Positions 9,355 to 17,364 of a DNA stretch of 64,000 nucleotides are shown piece by piece. Below the pieces are notes generated by a model. That model ran no database searches. It had not been told where the DNA came from and worked only from the letters and a program-made list of their open reading frames with translations. The DNA comes from an uncultured Lachnospiraceae bacterium (lineage in GTDB: Bacteria > Bacillota > Clostridia > Lachnospirales > Lachnospiraceae), in assembly GCA_910576895.1 (NCBI GenBank), contig CAJTJZ010000007.1, positions 1-64,000 of the forward strand. The letters run 5' to 3'. Within the stretch, counting starts at the first letter, position 1, and each line of letters opens with the position of its first letter. The translations under genes were made by a program, and so were the position numbers.

Positions 9355-9561
9355 GGGCATTTCTGAGGCTTCACTACCAATATCGGTTAATACTCCGGCA
9401 ACATCACGATAAGGCATACTATATCGTTGTGATAAGTATCGCATAGATGCACCCATTTCACCATCTGGTCCTCCATACTGGCTGATAATCAGTTGTGCCA
9501 GTTTTGGATTTGTGGTTGTAATATTTACCGGATATTCAAGTCTTTTTTCATAATTCCACAT
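9355..9561 (-). pseudogene. cotJC: truncated cotJC (spore coat manganese-catalase-like)
   Basis: CotJC is a coat protein of the manganese catalase family, normally near 190 residues. Here the frame starts M-W-N-Y-E-K-R-L-E-Y-P-V and contains S-Q-Y-G-G-P-D-G-E and L-S-Q-R-Y-S-M-P-Y, all typical. It is lost after about residue 66 (T-D-I-G-S-E-A), just where the metal-binding E-E-L-x-H-x-E motif should begin. Beyond 9355 the same frame merely reads antisense to the end of the GH115 gene. The gene is therefore broken and cannot bind manganese. It is the last gene of the cotJABC order. Confidence 0.85.
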
Positions 9562-9681
9562 ACGAAACCTCCATATTACAATGATTCTATTGATGATAAA
9601 TAATTTAATTCCGTTTTTATACTATATATTTTGTATTAATAGATTAATATAATAGACAAAGTCTTAATGTTTATATAAAAA

Positions 9682-9957
9682 TTATTCCCAAGGCCAAGGA
9701 GTTTCTATCCATCTCCAATAGTTGCGATTATTTACATCTTTACTATTAAGCGGTCCATACATACGAGTATATTCTGCTAATGCCTGATTGCGGAAGTTTT
9801 TATATTGTTCATAATAGCAGAGAGCGTCCTTATCGCATGGATGTGTGTCAAGATATAAGACAACATCCTCTAAGGCAAAGCTGACTTCCATAATAAAGCG
9901 GAACAAACGCTCCTGTCCACCGCTTCCATTTTTATTATTTGCACTTGTGCAAGCCAT
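9682..9957 (-). CDS. cotJB: spore coat protein CotJB
   Basis: CotJB is a small protein of the inner spore coat that accompanies CotJA and CotJC. The 91-residue product has the family pattern R-L-F-R-F-I-M-E-V-S-F-A-L-E-D-V, Y-L-D-T-H-P-C-D-K-D-A-L and a C-terminal W-P-W-E. The ATG at 9957 is preceded by a perfect AGGAGG; a longer in-frame reading upstream would overlap cotJA and is rejected. It sits 40 bases after cotJA and 120 bases before the broken cotJC, as expected for a cotJ operon transcribed in the mother cell during sporulation. Confidence 0.92.
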   Translation of the reverse strand: MACTSANNKNGSGGQERLFRFIMEVSFALEDVVLYLDTHPCDKDALCYYEQYKNFRNQALAEYTRMYGPLNSKDVNNRNYWRWIETPWPWE

Positions 9958-9997
9958 ATTAATTCCTCCTAATTTATTTGATTGGCTAAATTTTTTA

Positions 9998-10348
9998 TTA
10001 CCATTTTCTGTCACAACCGCAGTCACGTTCTGTCTGCGGTTGTGTTTCTCTGCCACAAGGCAGATTATTTGGAGTTTGACTGTTACCACAGCATTTGTTT
10101 GCACAATTAAAATTCAGTGCAAGTTCATTAAAAATTGTTGCTTGAGCTAACCCTTTGCGTCCATCGACTACATTTCTCCATTGCTGCCATGGAACGTAAG
10201 CCATACCAATTGGAAAATCATCCATTGCATTATTTTTATTTTCTGTACAGTTTGTTGTTTTTTGTTCCATATCAGAACAATTCATTCCAGATGTAAAATT
10301 ATTTCTCATTGGATTCATAGAGCCCGTCTGTCTCATACAAGAATTCAT
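9998..10348 (-). CDS. cotJA: spore coat protein CotJA, with cysteine-rich tail
   Basis: CotJA is a short coat-associated protein. Residues about 45-80 hold the family core (P-I-G-M-A-Y-V-P-W-Q-Q-W, then F-N-E-L-A-L). The product is 116 residues, longer than usual: it has a polar N-terminal lead of some 45 residues and a C-terminal tail with C-A-N-K-C-C and D-C-G-C motifs. The start at 10348 has a GAGAGGA site. It heads the cotJA-cotJB-cotJC order. The tail cysteines could cross-link in the coat; this is inference from composition. Confidence 0.85.
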   Translation of the reverse strand: MNSCMRQTGSMNPMRNNFTSGMNCSDMEQKTTNCTENKNNAMDDFPIGMAYVPWQQWRNVVDGRKGLAQATIFNELALNFNCANKCCGNSQTPNNLPCGRETQPQTERDCGCDRKW

Positions 10349-10501
10349 CTTTTCTGTCCTCTCTTTCTAATAGCGATTCTATTGTCTGTCAACGAGATCA
10401 TAATTTCTTTCTCGTTCTTTTATTATCTTATGAAATCATTTGAGAACTGTTACAATCCCTCTCCTAAAAATAAAAAAACAAACTAATAAAGTTATGTTTA
10501 T

Positions 10502-10531
10502 TTGACGTACTCTAGTTTCTTGATGTATAAT
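10502..10531 (+). promoter_or_regulatory. promoter of rsmA
   Basis: TTGACG (10502-10507) and TATAAT (10526-10531) are separated by 18 bases and lie 56 bases upstream of the rsmA start. On the other side, a hairpin with arms AACGAGA and TCTCGTT (about 10398-10420) sits between this promoter and cotJA. Confidence 0.65.
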
Positions 10532-10587
10532 TATAAAAAAATTAAGGAAAAGCAAAATAGCAAAATAGTAAAAGAAAGGATATTATT

Positions 10588-11448
10588 ATGGCAAATCTTG
10601 CAAACGCACAAAATACAATTTCTATTCTAAAAAAATATGATTTTCATTTTCAAAAAAAGTTTGGACAGAATTTTTTAATAGATTCTCATGTTCTTAATAA
10701 AATAGTTTATGCAGCAGAGATTACAAAAGAGGATTTTGTTCTTGAGATTGGTCCGGGTATTGGCACATTGACACAGTATCTTTGTGAGAGGGCAAGACAA
10801 GTCATTGCTGTGGAGATTGATAAAAATTTAATTCCGATTTTAAAAGAAACCTTAAGTCCTTATCATAATGTAATGATTTTACAAGAAGATATTTTAAAGG
10901 TAGATATACAAAAGATAGTAGAAAATTATAATGAAGGTAGACCAATAAAAATTGTTGCAAATTTACCATATTATATTACAACAAGAATTATTATGGGGTT
11001 ATTGGAAAGTCATGCAGAAGTTATTTCTATGACAGTTATGGTACAAAAGGAAGTTGCCAGTCGTATGCAGGCAGCACCGGGGACAAAAGATTATGGTGCA
11101 CTTTCTCTTGCAGTACAATATTATGCCCTGCCCTATCTTGCAGCAAATGTTCCAGCGAATTGTTTCTTGCCTCGTCCAAAGGTTGGTTCGGCTGTGATTC
11201 GATTAATAAGATATCAACAAAGTCCTGTAAATGTAAAAAATGAAGCATTAATGTTTCGTTTGATCCATGCTTCTTTTCAGCAAAGAAGAAAAACATTAGT
11301 AAATGGGCTTTTTCATGCAGAAGAACTTTCTTTTGATAAAAAAGAAATTGAAGATGCTCTTAATTTTTGTCAGTTACCACTTTCTATCAGAGGGGAGGCA
11401 TTGACCTTAGAACAATTTGCAAGACTTGCAGATGCATTTTCTAAATAA
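10588..11448 (+). CDS. rsmA: 16S rRNA (adenine1518/1519-N6)-dimethyltransferase RsmA
   Basis: RsmA (KsgA) dimethylates two adjacent adenines in the terminal helix of 16S rRNA during small-subunit assembly, using S-adenosylmethionine. The 286-residue product has F-G-Q-N-F-L near residue 26, the SAM motif L-E-I-G-P-G-I-G-T-L, an acidic ribose contact E-I-D-K-N and the catalytic N-L-P-Y-Y-I motif, followed by the C-terminal helical domain. Length is normal. The start follows GAAAGGA at good distance, and the promoter at 10502 is dedicated to it. It is followed by a regulator that has its own leader, so it is probably monocistronic. Confidence 0.96.
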   Translation: MANLANAQNTISILKKYDFHFQKKFGQNFLIDSHVLNKIVYAAEITKEDFVLEIGPGIGTLTQYLCERARQVIAVEIDKNLIPILKETLSPYHNVMILQEDILKVDIQKIVENYNEGRPIKIVANLPYYITTRIIMGLLESHAEVISMTVMVQKEVASRMQAAPGTKDYGALSLAVQYYALPYLAANVPANCFLPRPKVGSAVIRLIRYQQSPVNVKNEALMFRLIHASFQQRRKTLVNGLFHAEELSFDKKEIEDALNFCQLPLSIRGEALTLEQFARLADAFSK

Positions 11449-11584
11449 TCCAATTATTATATGGAGTGATTCTTTTTTGACTTAAGTATAATTATATGGA
11501 AATAAAGAAAGGAGAAATAAAGAAAAAAGAGAAAGGAGATAGAAAAAATAAGGTAGAAGAAAGTAAGATAGGAGAAATAAGAAA

Positions 11585-12451
11585 ATGTCAGTACATATTT
11601 TTAAACCAATGCTGGATTATATTGAGAAAAATCTTGATAAAAAAATAGAAATAGATACTATAGCAAAGCTTATTGGATTATCCTCTGTTCATATGAATCG
11701 CCTTTTTACGTTTGCTTATGGAATGTCAGTTGCGAAATATGTACGTAAAAGAAAACTTTCTGAGAGTCTTTCTGATTTATTACAAGAAAAGTATACCATA
11801 CTGGAAACGGCTTTATTTTATGGATTTGAATATGAGCAATCATTTACAAGAGCATTTAAAATGGAGTTTGGAATGACTCCCGGACAATATCGAAAGAGTA
11901 AGCCAGTGCTAACAATTACACCGCCTTTTTGTAATTTAGGAACAGTTTGTGAGAAAGGACTTTTTTTTGAGCCAGAGATTGTACTATTTCCTAAAATTTT
12001 TCTTCTTGGCATGGAACAGAAAGTACCATATCGAAATTCCATAAAACTTGCACAGAAAACGGCATTGAATTTTTGGGATAAGTATCGTTTCAGCATTGAA
12101 AATGGAAGTAATCAAAAAATTTTTTATGGTCTTACACATCACTTAGAAGAACATTGCAATTATACATATTATTTAACAGCCATAGAAGCAAAAGAAATAG
12201 ATGATATTCCAGCAGGAATGAAGAAAGATGTTTTTGGTGGTTTTTACTGTGTAAAATTTCACTATATTGGCAGGCATTCTTATCGTGAACTTTCAAGAAA
12301 AACAGCAAAAAAAATGTATGATGCGATTGAAAAATATTTTTATTATCATTATGGCTTTTCTGGATATCCAAAAATTCATTTAGAAAAAATTGATTCTTCC
12401 TTTGCAGAGAAGGCTTGCCTTTTAGAGTGGTTTGCACCAGTTCCTTATTAG
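11585..12451 (+). CDS. AraC-type regulator with GyrI-like effector domain
   Basis: The 288-residue product starts with two AraC helix-turn-helix units (residues 1-105; I-G-L-S-S-V-H-M-N-R-L-F, then G-F-E-Y-E-Q-S-F-T-R-A-F and M-T-P-G-Q-Y-R). The rest resembles the GyrI/Rob effector-binding fold (residues about 125-285), which binds hydrophobic or cationic drugs. This arrangement is typical of multidrug-response activators. The start follows a GGAGAAATAA site. A terminator separates it from the UvrA-like gene 160 bases on, but the two may form a functional pair for toxic-compound defence. Confidence 0.85.
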   Translation: MSVHIFKPMLDYIEKNLDKKIEIDTIAKLIGLSSVHMNRLFTFAYGMSVAKYVRKRKLSESLSDLLQEKYTILETALFYGFEYEQSFTRAFKMEFGMTPGQYRKSKPVLTITPPFCNLGTVCEKGLFFEPEIVLFPKIFLLGMEQKVPYRNSIKLAQKTALNFWDKYRFSIENGSNQKIFYGLTHHLEEHCNYTYYLTAIEAKEIDDIPAGMKKDVFGGFYCVKFHYIGRHSYRELSRKTAKKMYDAIEKYFYYHYGFSGYPKIHLEKIDSSFAEKACLLEWFAPVPY

Positions 12452-12477
12452 AAAAAATAAATATTTTAAGAATAAAA

Positions 12478-12509
12478 AGCTGCCAAAGTAATGCTGGCAG
12501 TTTTTTTAT
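12478..12509 (+). terminator. intrinsic terminator after the AraC/GyrI gene
   Basis: The arms CTGCCA and TGGCAG enclose a short loop and are followed by seven T residues. Confidence 0.8.
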
Positions 12510-12612
12510 ATTTTGGCGAAATTTAACGGATTTGTAGAGATGATAAAAAAAGTTCGGAAAAAAATATATAGATATGATATAGTTTAGAAAATAAAAAAGG
12601 GGGTATTTGTTT

Positions 12613-15012
12613 ATGGAGAAACTGGAAAAAAAGAAAAAGGATATTCTAATTAAAAATGCACATATTCATAATTTAAAACATATTAGTGTTTCCATACCAA
12701 AAGAAAAACTTACTGTAATTACAGGAGTGTCGGGGAGTGGAAAATCAAGCCTTGCATTTGATACTTTGTATGAAGAAGGAAAAAGAAGATATCTTTTGTT
12801 TTCGGATACGCAGTTTGAGATAGAAAGTGAACCGGGATTTGATTCTATTACGGGGCTTTCTCCAACGGTAGCAGTAGAACAACGCATAATTCGTCAGTCA
12901 AATCCAAGAAGTACTGTAGGGACACGTACTAAATTAAGTTCTGCTCTTTCTATTTTATTTTCCAATTATGGAGAAAGAGATAAACAATATGATGATGGAT
13001 TGCCATTATCTATGAGTATGTTTCAAAGAAATTCGGCAGCAGGTATGTGTGCTTCCTGTCTTGGAAAAGGATATAAAAAATTTATTTTAGAAGATGAGAT
13101 TTATGGAGATGAAAATCAGCGAATTGGAGATTTGTTAGAGCATGGTATGTCAAGAATACATATTTGGCGTAATAAATTAAATGATTATTTAAAAACATTT
13201 CATTTATCAATAGATGTAAAGTTAAAGGATTTAACACAAGAGGAATTATTAGCATTAAAATATGGTTCTCCAAAAACAAAATTTCCGGGTGTTAATTTCT
13301 TTGCACCAACGATAGAAAATACTTGGGAAACAGCATCTGAGAGGAAAAAAGAACTTTCAGAACATCAGAAATTATTTCTTTTTTCCAAACCTTATGCAAA
13401 GGAAAGTATTTGTAAACAATGTGGGGGTACAGGACTTGGATTACAGGCAAGATATACAACAATTGATGGGAAAACAATTACAGACTTAGAGGCAATGTAT
13501 CTTCATGATTTATGGAAATTTATGAAAAATTATATGGATAAAAGCAAAAATCCGATTGCAAGAGAGATATGTACCAAGTTGGAATGTATGAAAGAAGTAG
13601 GTCTTTCTCATCTTTCTCTTTCCAGACCACTTCCTACATTATCCGGTGGTGAAATTCAAAGACTATTTTTGGCAAGTTATATTATTGCAGAAATGGATAA
13701 TATTATTTTTATTTTTGATGAGCCTACGATTGGATTGCATGAACTGGAAAAAAAGAAATTAATTTCCATTATAAAAAATCTTGTAGAACGTGGAAATACC
13801 GTTATTGCTGTAGAACATGATGAAAATTTTATGAAAAGTGCAGATTATATTATTGATATAGGAAAAGATGCAGGAATCAAAGGGGGAAATAAAATATTTG
13901 AAGGCAGTTATCAGGAATTTTTACAATGTAAAGATTCTAGGACAGCACCATTTCTTGCAAATAAAAATTATTTTGAAGTAAAAAAACAAAAAAGACAGAG
14001 AACAGAAAAAGAATTAGTGATAAAAAATGCGGATATTCATAATTTAAAAAATATAACTGTTTCCATTCCTTTAGGAGTAATGACAGGAATTGCAGGAGTA
14101 TCGGGAAGTGGAAAATCAAGTTTAATTAGTGATACTTTAGTTCCGAAAATGAAAGAATTATTAAAAAATAAATGTATTGCAGAAGAATGGCAGGAAACAT
14201 TAGTACAAGCAGAGGTTTTAGGAACTTCTTATATTAAAAAATGTATTGTAATTGATCAAAAACCGATTGGAAGATCAAAGACTTCTTGTCCCGCTACATA
14301 TACTGGGATTTATGATAGGATTCGAGAATGTTTTGCAGCAACGAAAGAGGCAAAGGAGAGAGGATATTCCATAGGAATGTTTTCTGTAAATTCGCAGGGC
14401 GGTTGCAGAGTCTGTCATGGAGAGGGAAGTATTCATTGGCATATTGGTATGGGAAATCATATAGAAGTGACTTGCGAAGCCTGTCAAGGAATGGGATTTT
14501 TGCCAGAGGTAATGGAGATTACTTTAGATGGTAAAAATATTCGAGAAATACTTGATATGACAGTAGAGGAAGCAGTTATTTTTTTTCAGGATAAAGATAT
14601 AGGTATTTGTAATATTTTAAATGTAATGCAAAGAGTAGGAATGGGTTATATTACTTTGGGACAAAAAACACCAACCATATCAGGAGGCGAAAGTCAGCGG
14701 ATTAAGCTTGCAAAAGAATTAAGTAGGGGAAAACATGATAGTAATAAGGATATTTTATATATTTTAGATGAGCCTACAACAGGATTATCTTTTTATGACA
14801 GTAAAAGATTAATGCATTTATTGCAAGAATTAGTAGATGCAGGAAATTCTGTTATTATTACAGAACATGATCCTTATATTTTATCAAATTGTGATTATTT
14901 AATTGAATTAGGACCTAACGGTGGCTTAGATGGTGGTGAAGTCATTGCAAGTGGCACACCATTAGAATTAAAAAAACAAAAAAATTCGATGATTGGGAGG
15001 TATCTATTTTGA
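12613..15012 (+). CDS. UvrA-like ABC ATPase (non-canonical excinuclease A paralogue)
   Basis: UvrA proteins are tandem ABC ATPases that recognise DNA damage. The 799-residue product has both nucleotide sites: Walker A G-V-S-G-S-G-K-S-S near residues 38-46 and near 495, ABC signatures L-S-G-G-E-I-Q-R-L and I-S-G-G-E-S-Q-R-I, and D-E-P-T-I-G-L-H and D-E-P-T-T-G-L-S. Zinc-knuckle cysteines occur as C-A-S-C, C-K-Q-C, C-R-V-C and C-E-A-C. It is about 140 residues shorter than canonical UvrA, as in UvrA2-like proteins linked to antibiotic producers and resistance. The ATG at 12613 is preferred to a TTG at 12607 because AAGGGGG lies 8 bases before it. The next gene overlaps its end by 4 bases. Confidence 0.88.
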   Translation: MEKLEKKKKDILIKNAHIHNLKHISVSIPKEKLTVITGVSGSGKSSLAFDTLYEEGKRRYLLFSDTQFEIESEPGFDSITGLSPTVAVEQRIIRQSNPRSTVGTRTKLSSALSILFSNYGERDKQYDDGLPLSMSMFQRNSAAGMCASCLGKGYKKFILEDEIYGDENQRIGDLLEHGMSRIHIWRNKLNDYLKTFHLSIDVKLKDLTQEELLALKYGSPKTKFPGVNFFAPTIENTWETASERKKELSEHQKLFLFSKPYAKESICKQCGGTGLGLQARYTTIDGKTITDLEAMYLHDLWKFMKNYMDKSKNPIAREICTKLECMKEVGLSHLSLSRPLPTLSGGEIQRLFLASYIIAEMDNIIFIFDEPTIGLHELEKKKLISIIKNLVERGNTVIAVEHDENFMKSADYIIDIGKDAGIKGGNKIFEGSYQEFLQCKDSRTAPFLANKNYFEVKKQKRQRTEKELVIKNADIHNLKNITVSIPLGVMTGIAGVSGSGKSSLISDTLVPKMKELLKNKCIAEEWQETLVQAEVLGTSYIKKCIVIDQKPIGRSKTSCPATYTGIYDRIRECFAATKEAKERGYSIGMFSVNSQGGCRVCHGEGSIHWHIGMGNHIEVTCEACQGMGFLPEVMEITLDGKNIREILDMTVEEAVIFFQDKDIGICNILNVMQRVGMGYITLGQKTPTISGGESQRIKLAKELSRGKHDSNKDILYILDEPTTGLSFYDSKRLMHLLQELVDAGNSVIITEHDPYILSNCDYLIELGPNGGLDGGEVIASGTPLELKKQKNSMIGRYLF

Positions 15013-15989
15013 AAGAAAGCAAAAAAATGCAAGTTGAAAAAGAATTAGATGAGTTTCTTATTAGAAAACATTATCGGTTAGTAAATAGTGTATTATTTTA
15101 TCAGGACGGAGAATTATTGTTAGAAAAATATTATAATAAATTTACAAAAGAAAGTAGAAATAATATAAAATCTATATGGAAAAGTATTTTGGCTATTTGT
15201 GTTGGAATTTGTATTGATAAGGGCTGGATAAAAAGTATAGAAGAACCAGTATTTCATTATTTAAAAGAGTTTGATGGAAGTCGAGATCCTTATCATAAAA
15301 TGCTAAAAATAAAATATCTTCTTACAATGACATCAGGAATTTATTGGAATGGTGGTATTCATTATCATTGTCCTATGTTGGCACAGTGTATACGTTCTAA
15401 AGATTTTGTAGAATATATATCTAATATTGCTATAAAAGACATTCCGGGAACTGTATTTGTATATAAGGAATGGGATATTATCTTGTTGTCTGCTGTGATT
15501 GGAAAAGCAGCAGGAAGAAATTCTTATGAAGTTTGCAAAGAATATTTATATAATCCATTAAAAATTGTAAGTAACGCTTGGTATACAGGGTTTGATGGAG
15601 TCTGTTTTACCATTCCAAGTATTAATTTTCATGGAATGAACGCTGTAGAAGAAGAAGCAAAATCGGATTTGTCAGCAAGAGATATAGCAAAACTTGGGTT
15701 TTTATTTTTAGATTTTGGTATTTATCAAGGAAAAAGAATTGTTTCTAAGGAATGGATTCAACAAGTGCTTACGCCATGCAGTTGTAATAAGGAATATGGA
15801 ATGCTTTGGTGGCTTGGAGAAAATTTTTATGGATGTCGTGGCTTTGGTGGACAGGAGATGACAGTATTGCCAGAAAAACGAATTGTATTTGTTGTACAAG
15901 CAACAGCGACACCATCATCAAAATCTTATGGAGATTTATTTCCTTTTGTATATGATAGCATTACGCGAAATCTAAATGCCAAAGGATAG
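15009..15989 (+). CDS. beta-lactamase-family serine hydrolase
   Basis: This 326-residue protein belongs to the class C beta-lactamase/penicillin-binding superfamily. It shows the nucleophile motif S-I-W-K (Ser55, Lys58), the following helix, L-L-T-M-T-S-G-I near residue 112 and a C-terminal G-F-G-G-Q strand in place of K-T-G. There is no signal peptide, so it is probably an intracellular esterase or amidase, not an exported lactamase. The start is TTG: GGGAGG lies 7 bases upstream, and the start overlaps the end of the UvrA-like gene by 4 bases, which indicates translational coupling. A joint function with that ABC protein is inferred from this overlap only. Confidence 0.8.
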   Translation: MKESKKMQVEKELDEFLIRKHYRLVNSVLFYQDGELLLEKYYNKFTKESRNNIKSIWKSILAICVGICIDKGWIKSIEEPVFHYLKEFDGSRDPYHKMLKIKYLLTMTSGIYWNGGIHYHCPMLAQCIRSKDFVEYISNIAIKDIPGTVFVYKEWDIILLSAVIGKAAGRNSYEVCKEYLYNPLKIVSNAWYTGFDGVCFTIPSINFHGMNAVEEEAKSDLSARDIAKLGFLFLDFGIYQGKRIVSKEWIQQVLTPCSCNKEYGMLWWLGENFYGCRGFGGQEMTVLPEKRIVFVVQATATPSSKSYGDLFPFVYDSITRNLNAKG

Positions 15990-16030
15990 TATTTGTTTAT
16001 TGTTTATTTTATGCAAGTAATTTATATATT

Positions 16031-16048
16031 GGCGGTCTTTTGACCGCC
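16031..16048 (+). terminator. hairpin after the serine hydrolase gene
   Basis: A perfect 7-base-pair stem, GGCGGTC and GACCGCC, closes a four-T loop. The run of T that should follow is weak, but it is 40 bases after the stop and lies between convergent genes. Confidence 0.55.
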
Positions 16049-16092
16049 TAGTAAAATTAAATTATGTACATAAATATGACTATAGAGAATCA

Positions 16093-16491
16093 TTATTTAA
16101 CAAATAACATATCTACTTTTTGGATATGATGAATAAGCCAATTAACAAGGAAATTTAAAAGTTCTTCAATTGTTTCATTTTGTTCTTCACAGTCATCTTC
16201 AATGGAATCTAAATCAAACTCTAATAATTTATCTTCAAATTGGCGATGCTGTTTGGCGTGTTCTTCAAAATAAGGATAATTAATTTTTTTCTGATAAGCT
16301 TCTTCATGAGAAAAATGTGTTCTGGTATAGTTAATTAATTCTGATATTAAATGTATAATTTGATCAGCTTTATCTTGCAAAATTTCATCATAAAGAAGTT
16401 GATAGGTTTCTTCCGCAAGTTCAAATAATCGTTTATGTTCTTGATCAATAAATTCGATTCCAGTGTAGTATTCTGGTTTCATTTGGTACAT
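16093..16491 (-). CDS. bacteriohemerythrin
   Basis: Hemerythrins bind O2 at a di-iron site and are used in oxygen sensing or scavenging. The 132-residue product has the iron ligands in order: E-F-I-D-Q-E-H-K-R-L-F-E, R-T-H-F-S-H-E-E, Y-P-Y-F-E-E-H-A-K-Q-H and W-L-I-H-H-I-Q-K-V-D. The ATG at 16491 (M-Y-Q-M-K) follows AAAGGAG; the ORF can be extended six codons but those lie over the binding site. It stands alone between a convergent terminator and a Nudix gene. Confidence 0.93.
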   Translation of the reverse strand: MYQMKPEYYTGIEFIDQEHKRLFELAEETYQLLYDEILQDKADQIIHLISELINYTRTHFSHEEAYQKKINYPYFEEHAKQHRQFEDKLLEFDLDSIEDDCEEQNETIEELLNFLVNWLIHHIQKVDMLFVK

Positions 16492-16571
16492 AACAAATTC
16501 TCCTTTCATAATAAATAAAATATAATATGTATATTTTTATCTACAAAAGTGGATTCAATATCAAAAAATAT

Positions 16572-17021
16572 CTATTTTATTTCATCAAGTTCTGGTAAAA
16601 AACCTCTTCTTCTTGCCTCACCCAAAAGTTTTGGCTGAATTTCTGGATAAGTCCAACTTGTTGGCAATTCATCCAGAATTGTTATTTTTTCGATCTCACT
16701 ATGAAGTTCTTTTTCAAAAGTATGTATATCTGCCAAGAACAGTTTTCCAAAAGTTTCAATTCCATTAAAATTGTTTGGTGCAATTACAGAATAAATGCAA
16801 ATAGGAGATATCTCAAAATCGATTGCTCCTGTTTCTTCATAGAGTTCTCTTTTTGCTGTATCAAGAATATCTTCACCTTGTTCTCTATGTCCTCCCGGTA
16901 TTTCTAATGTACTTCTTTCCTTATGTTTGCAGAATACCAATTTTCCCTTATATTTTGCAATAATAACAGCAAACTTTAATAGTGAGTCTTCGACATTATC
17001 GTAAAAGTTTACTTTAGTCAT
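16572..17021 (-). CDS. Nudix hydrolase
   Basis: Nudix enzymes cleave nucleoside diphosphates linked to another group. The 149-residue product has an exact Nudix box: G-G-H-R-E-Q-G-E-D, then R-E-L-Y-E-E-T-G near residues 44-66. The closest general description is an 8-oxo-dGTP-diphosphatase-like protein, but the substrate cannot be read from sequence. The start follows AAAGGAG. It is separated from the hemerythrin gene by 80 bases and could be cotranscribed with it. Confidence 0.88.
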   Translation of the reverse strand: MTKVNFYDNVEDSLLKFAVIIAKYKGKLVFCKHKERSTLEIPGGHREQGEDILDTAKRELYEETGAIDFEISPICIYSVIAPNNFNGIETFGKLFLADIHTFEKELHSEIEKITILDELPTSWTYPEIQPKLLGEARRRGFLPELDEIK

Positions 17022-17092
17022 TTAAAACTCCTTTCTTATAATTGTAAAACTATTAAAATATCATCTACATATTAATAATCTAAAGAGGAAAA

Positions 17093-17364
17093 CTATAACA
17101 ATTTTTGCAATCCGATAACTTCTTCCATAGATAATGAAAGAACACTACTAGCGATTTTTTCTATTGTTAATTTCCCAATTTTTAAAAGATGTAGTGTTGT
17201 TTCTTTTGCAGTCTTCTTTGCCTTTTTTTCAGTATACTCCTTTACAATTGCACACATAATATCACGTCCTTGCTTGCCATTAGTATTTTCCTTATCTTTT
17301 AAGTTATACCAACTATACCATAATCGAAAGAATAATTCAATATATTCAAAAAATTTAATATTTG
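17093..17364 (-). pseudogene. C-terminal remnant of an Rpn/PD-(D/E)XK nuclease-type protein
   Basis: The frame reads F-F-E-Y-I-E-L-F-F-R-L-W, then a charged coiled region C-A-I-V-K-E-Y-T-E-K-K-A-K-K and ends L-L-K-I-G-K-L-T-I-E-K-I-A-S with L-S-M-E-E-V, before TAG at 17095-17093. This tail is characteristic of Rpn family recombination-promoting nuclease/transposase-like proteins, which are about 300 residues. The catalytic N-terminal domain and a start codon are missing. The region is sandwiched between the Nudix gene and the kinase gene stop codon. Confidence 0.5.

Noticed and set aside
9229..9561. A 110-codon minus-strand frame as a whole protein
   Set aside because: Only the first 66 codons match cotJC; the rest is antisense to the end of the GH115 gene.
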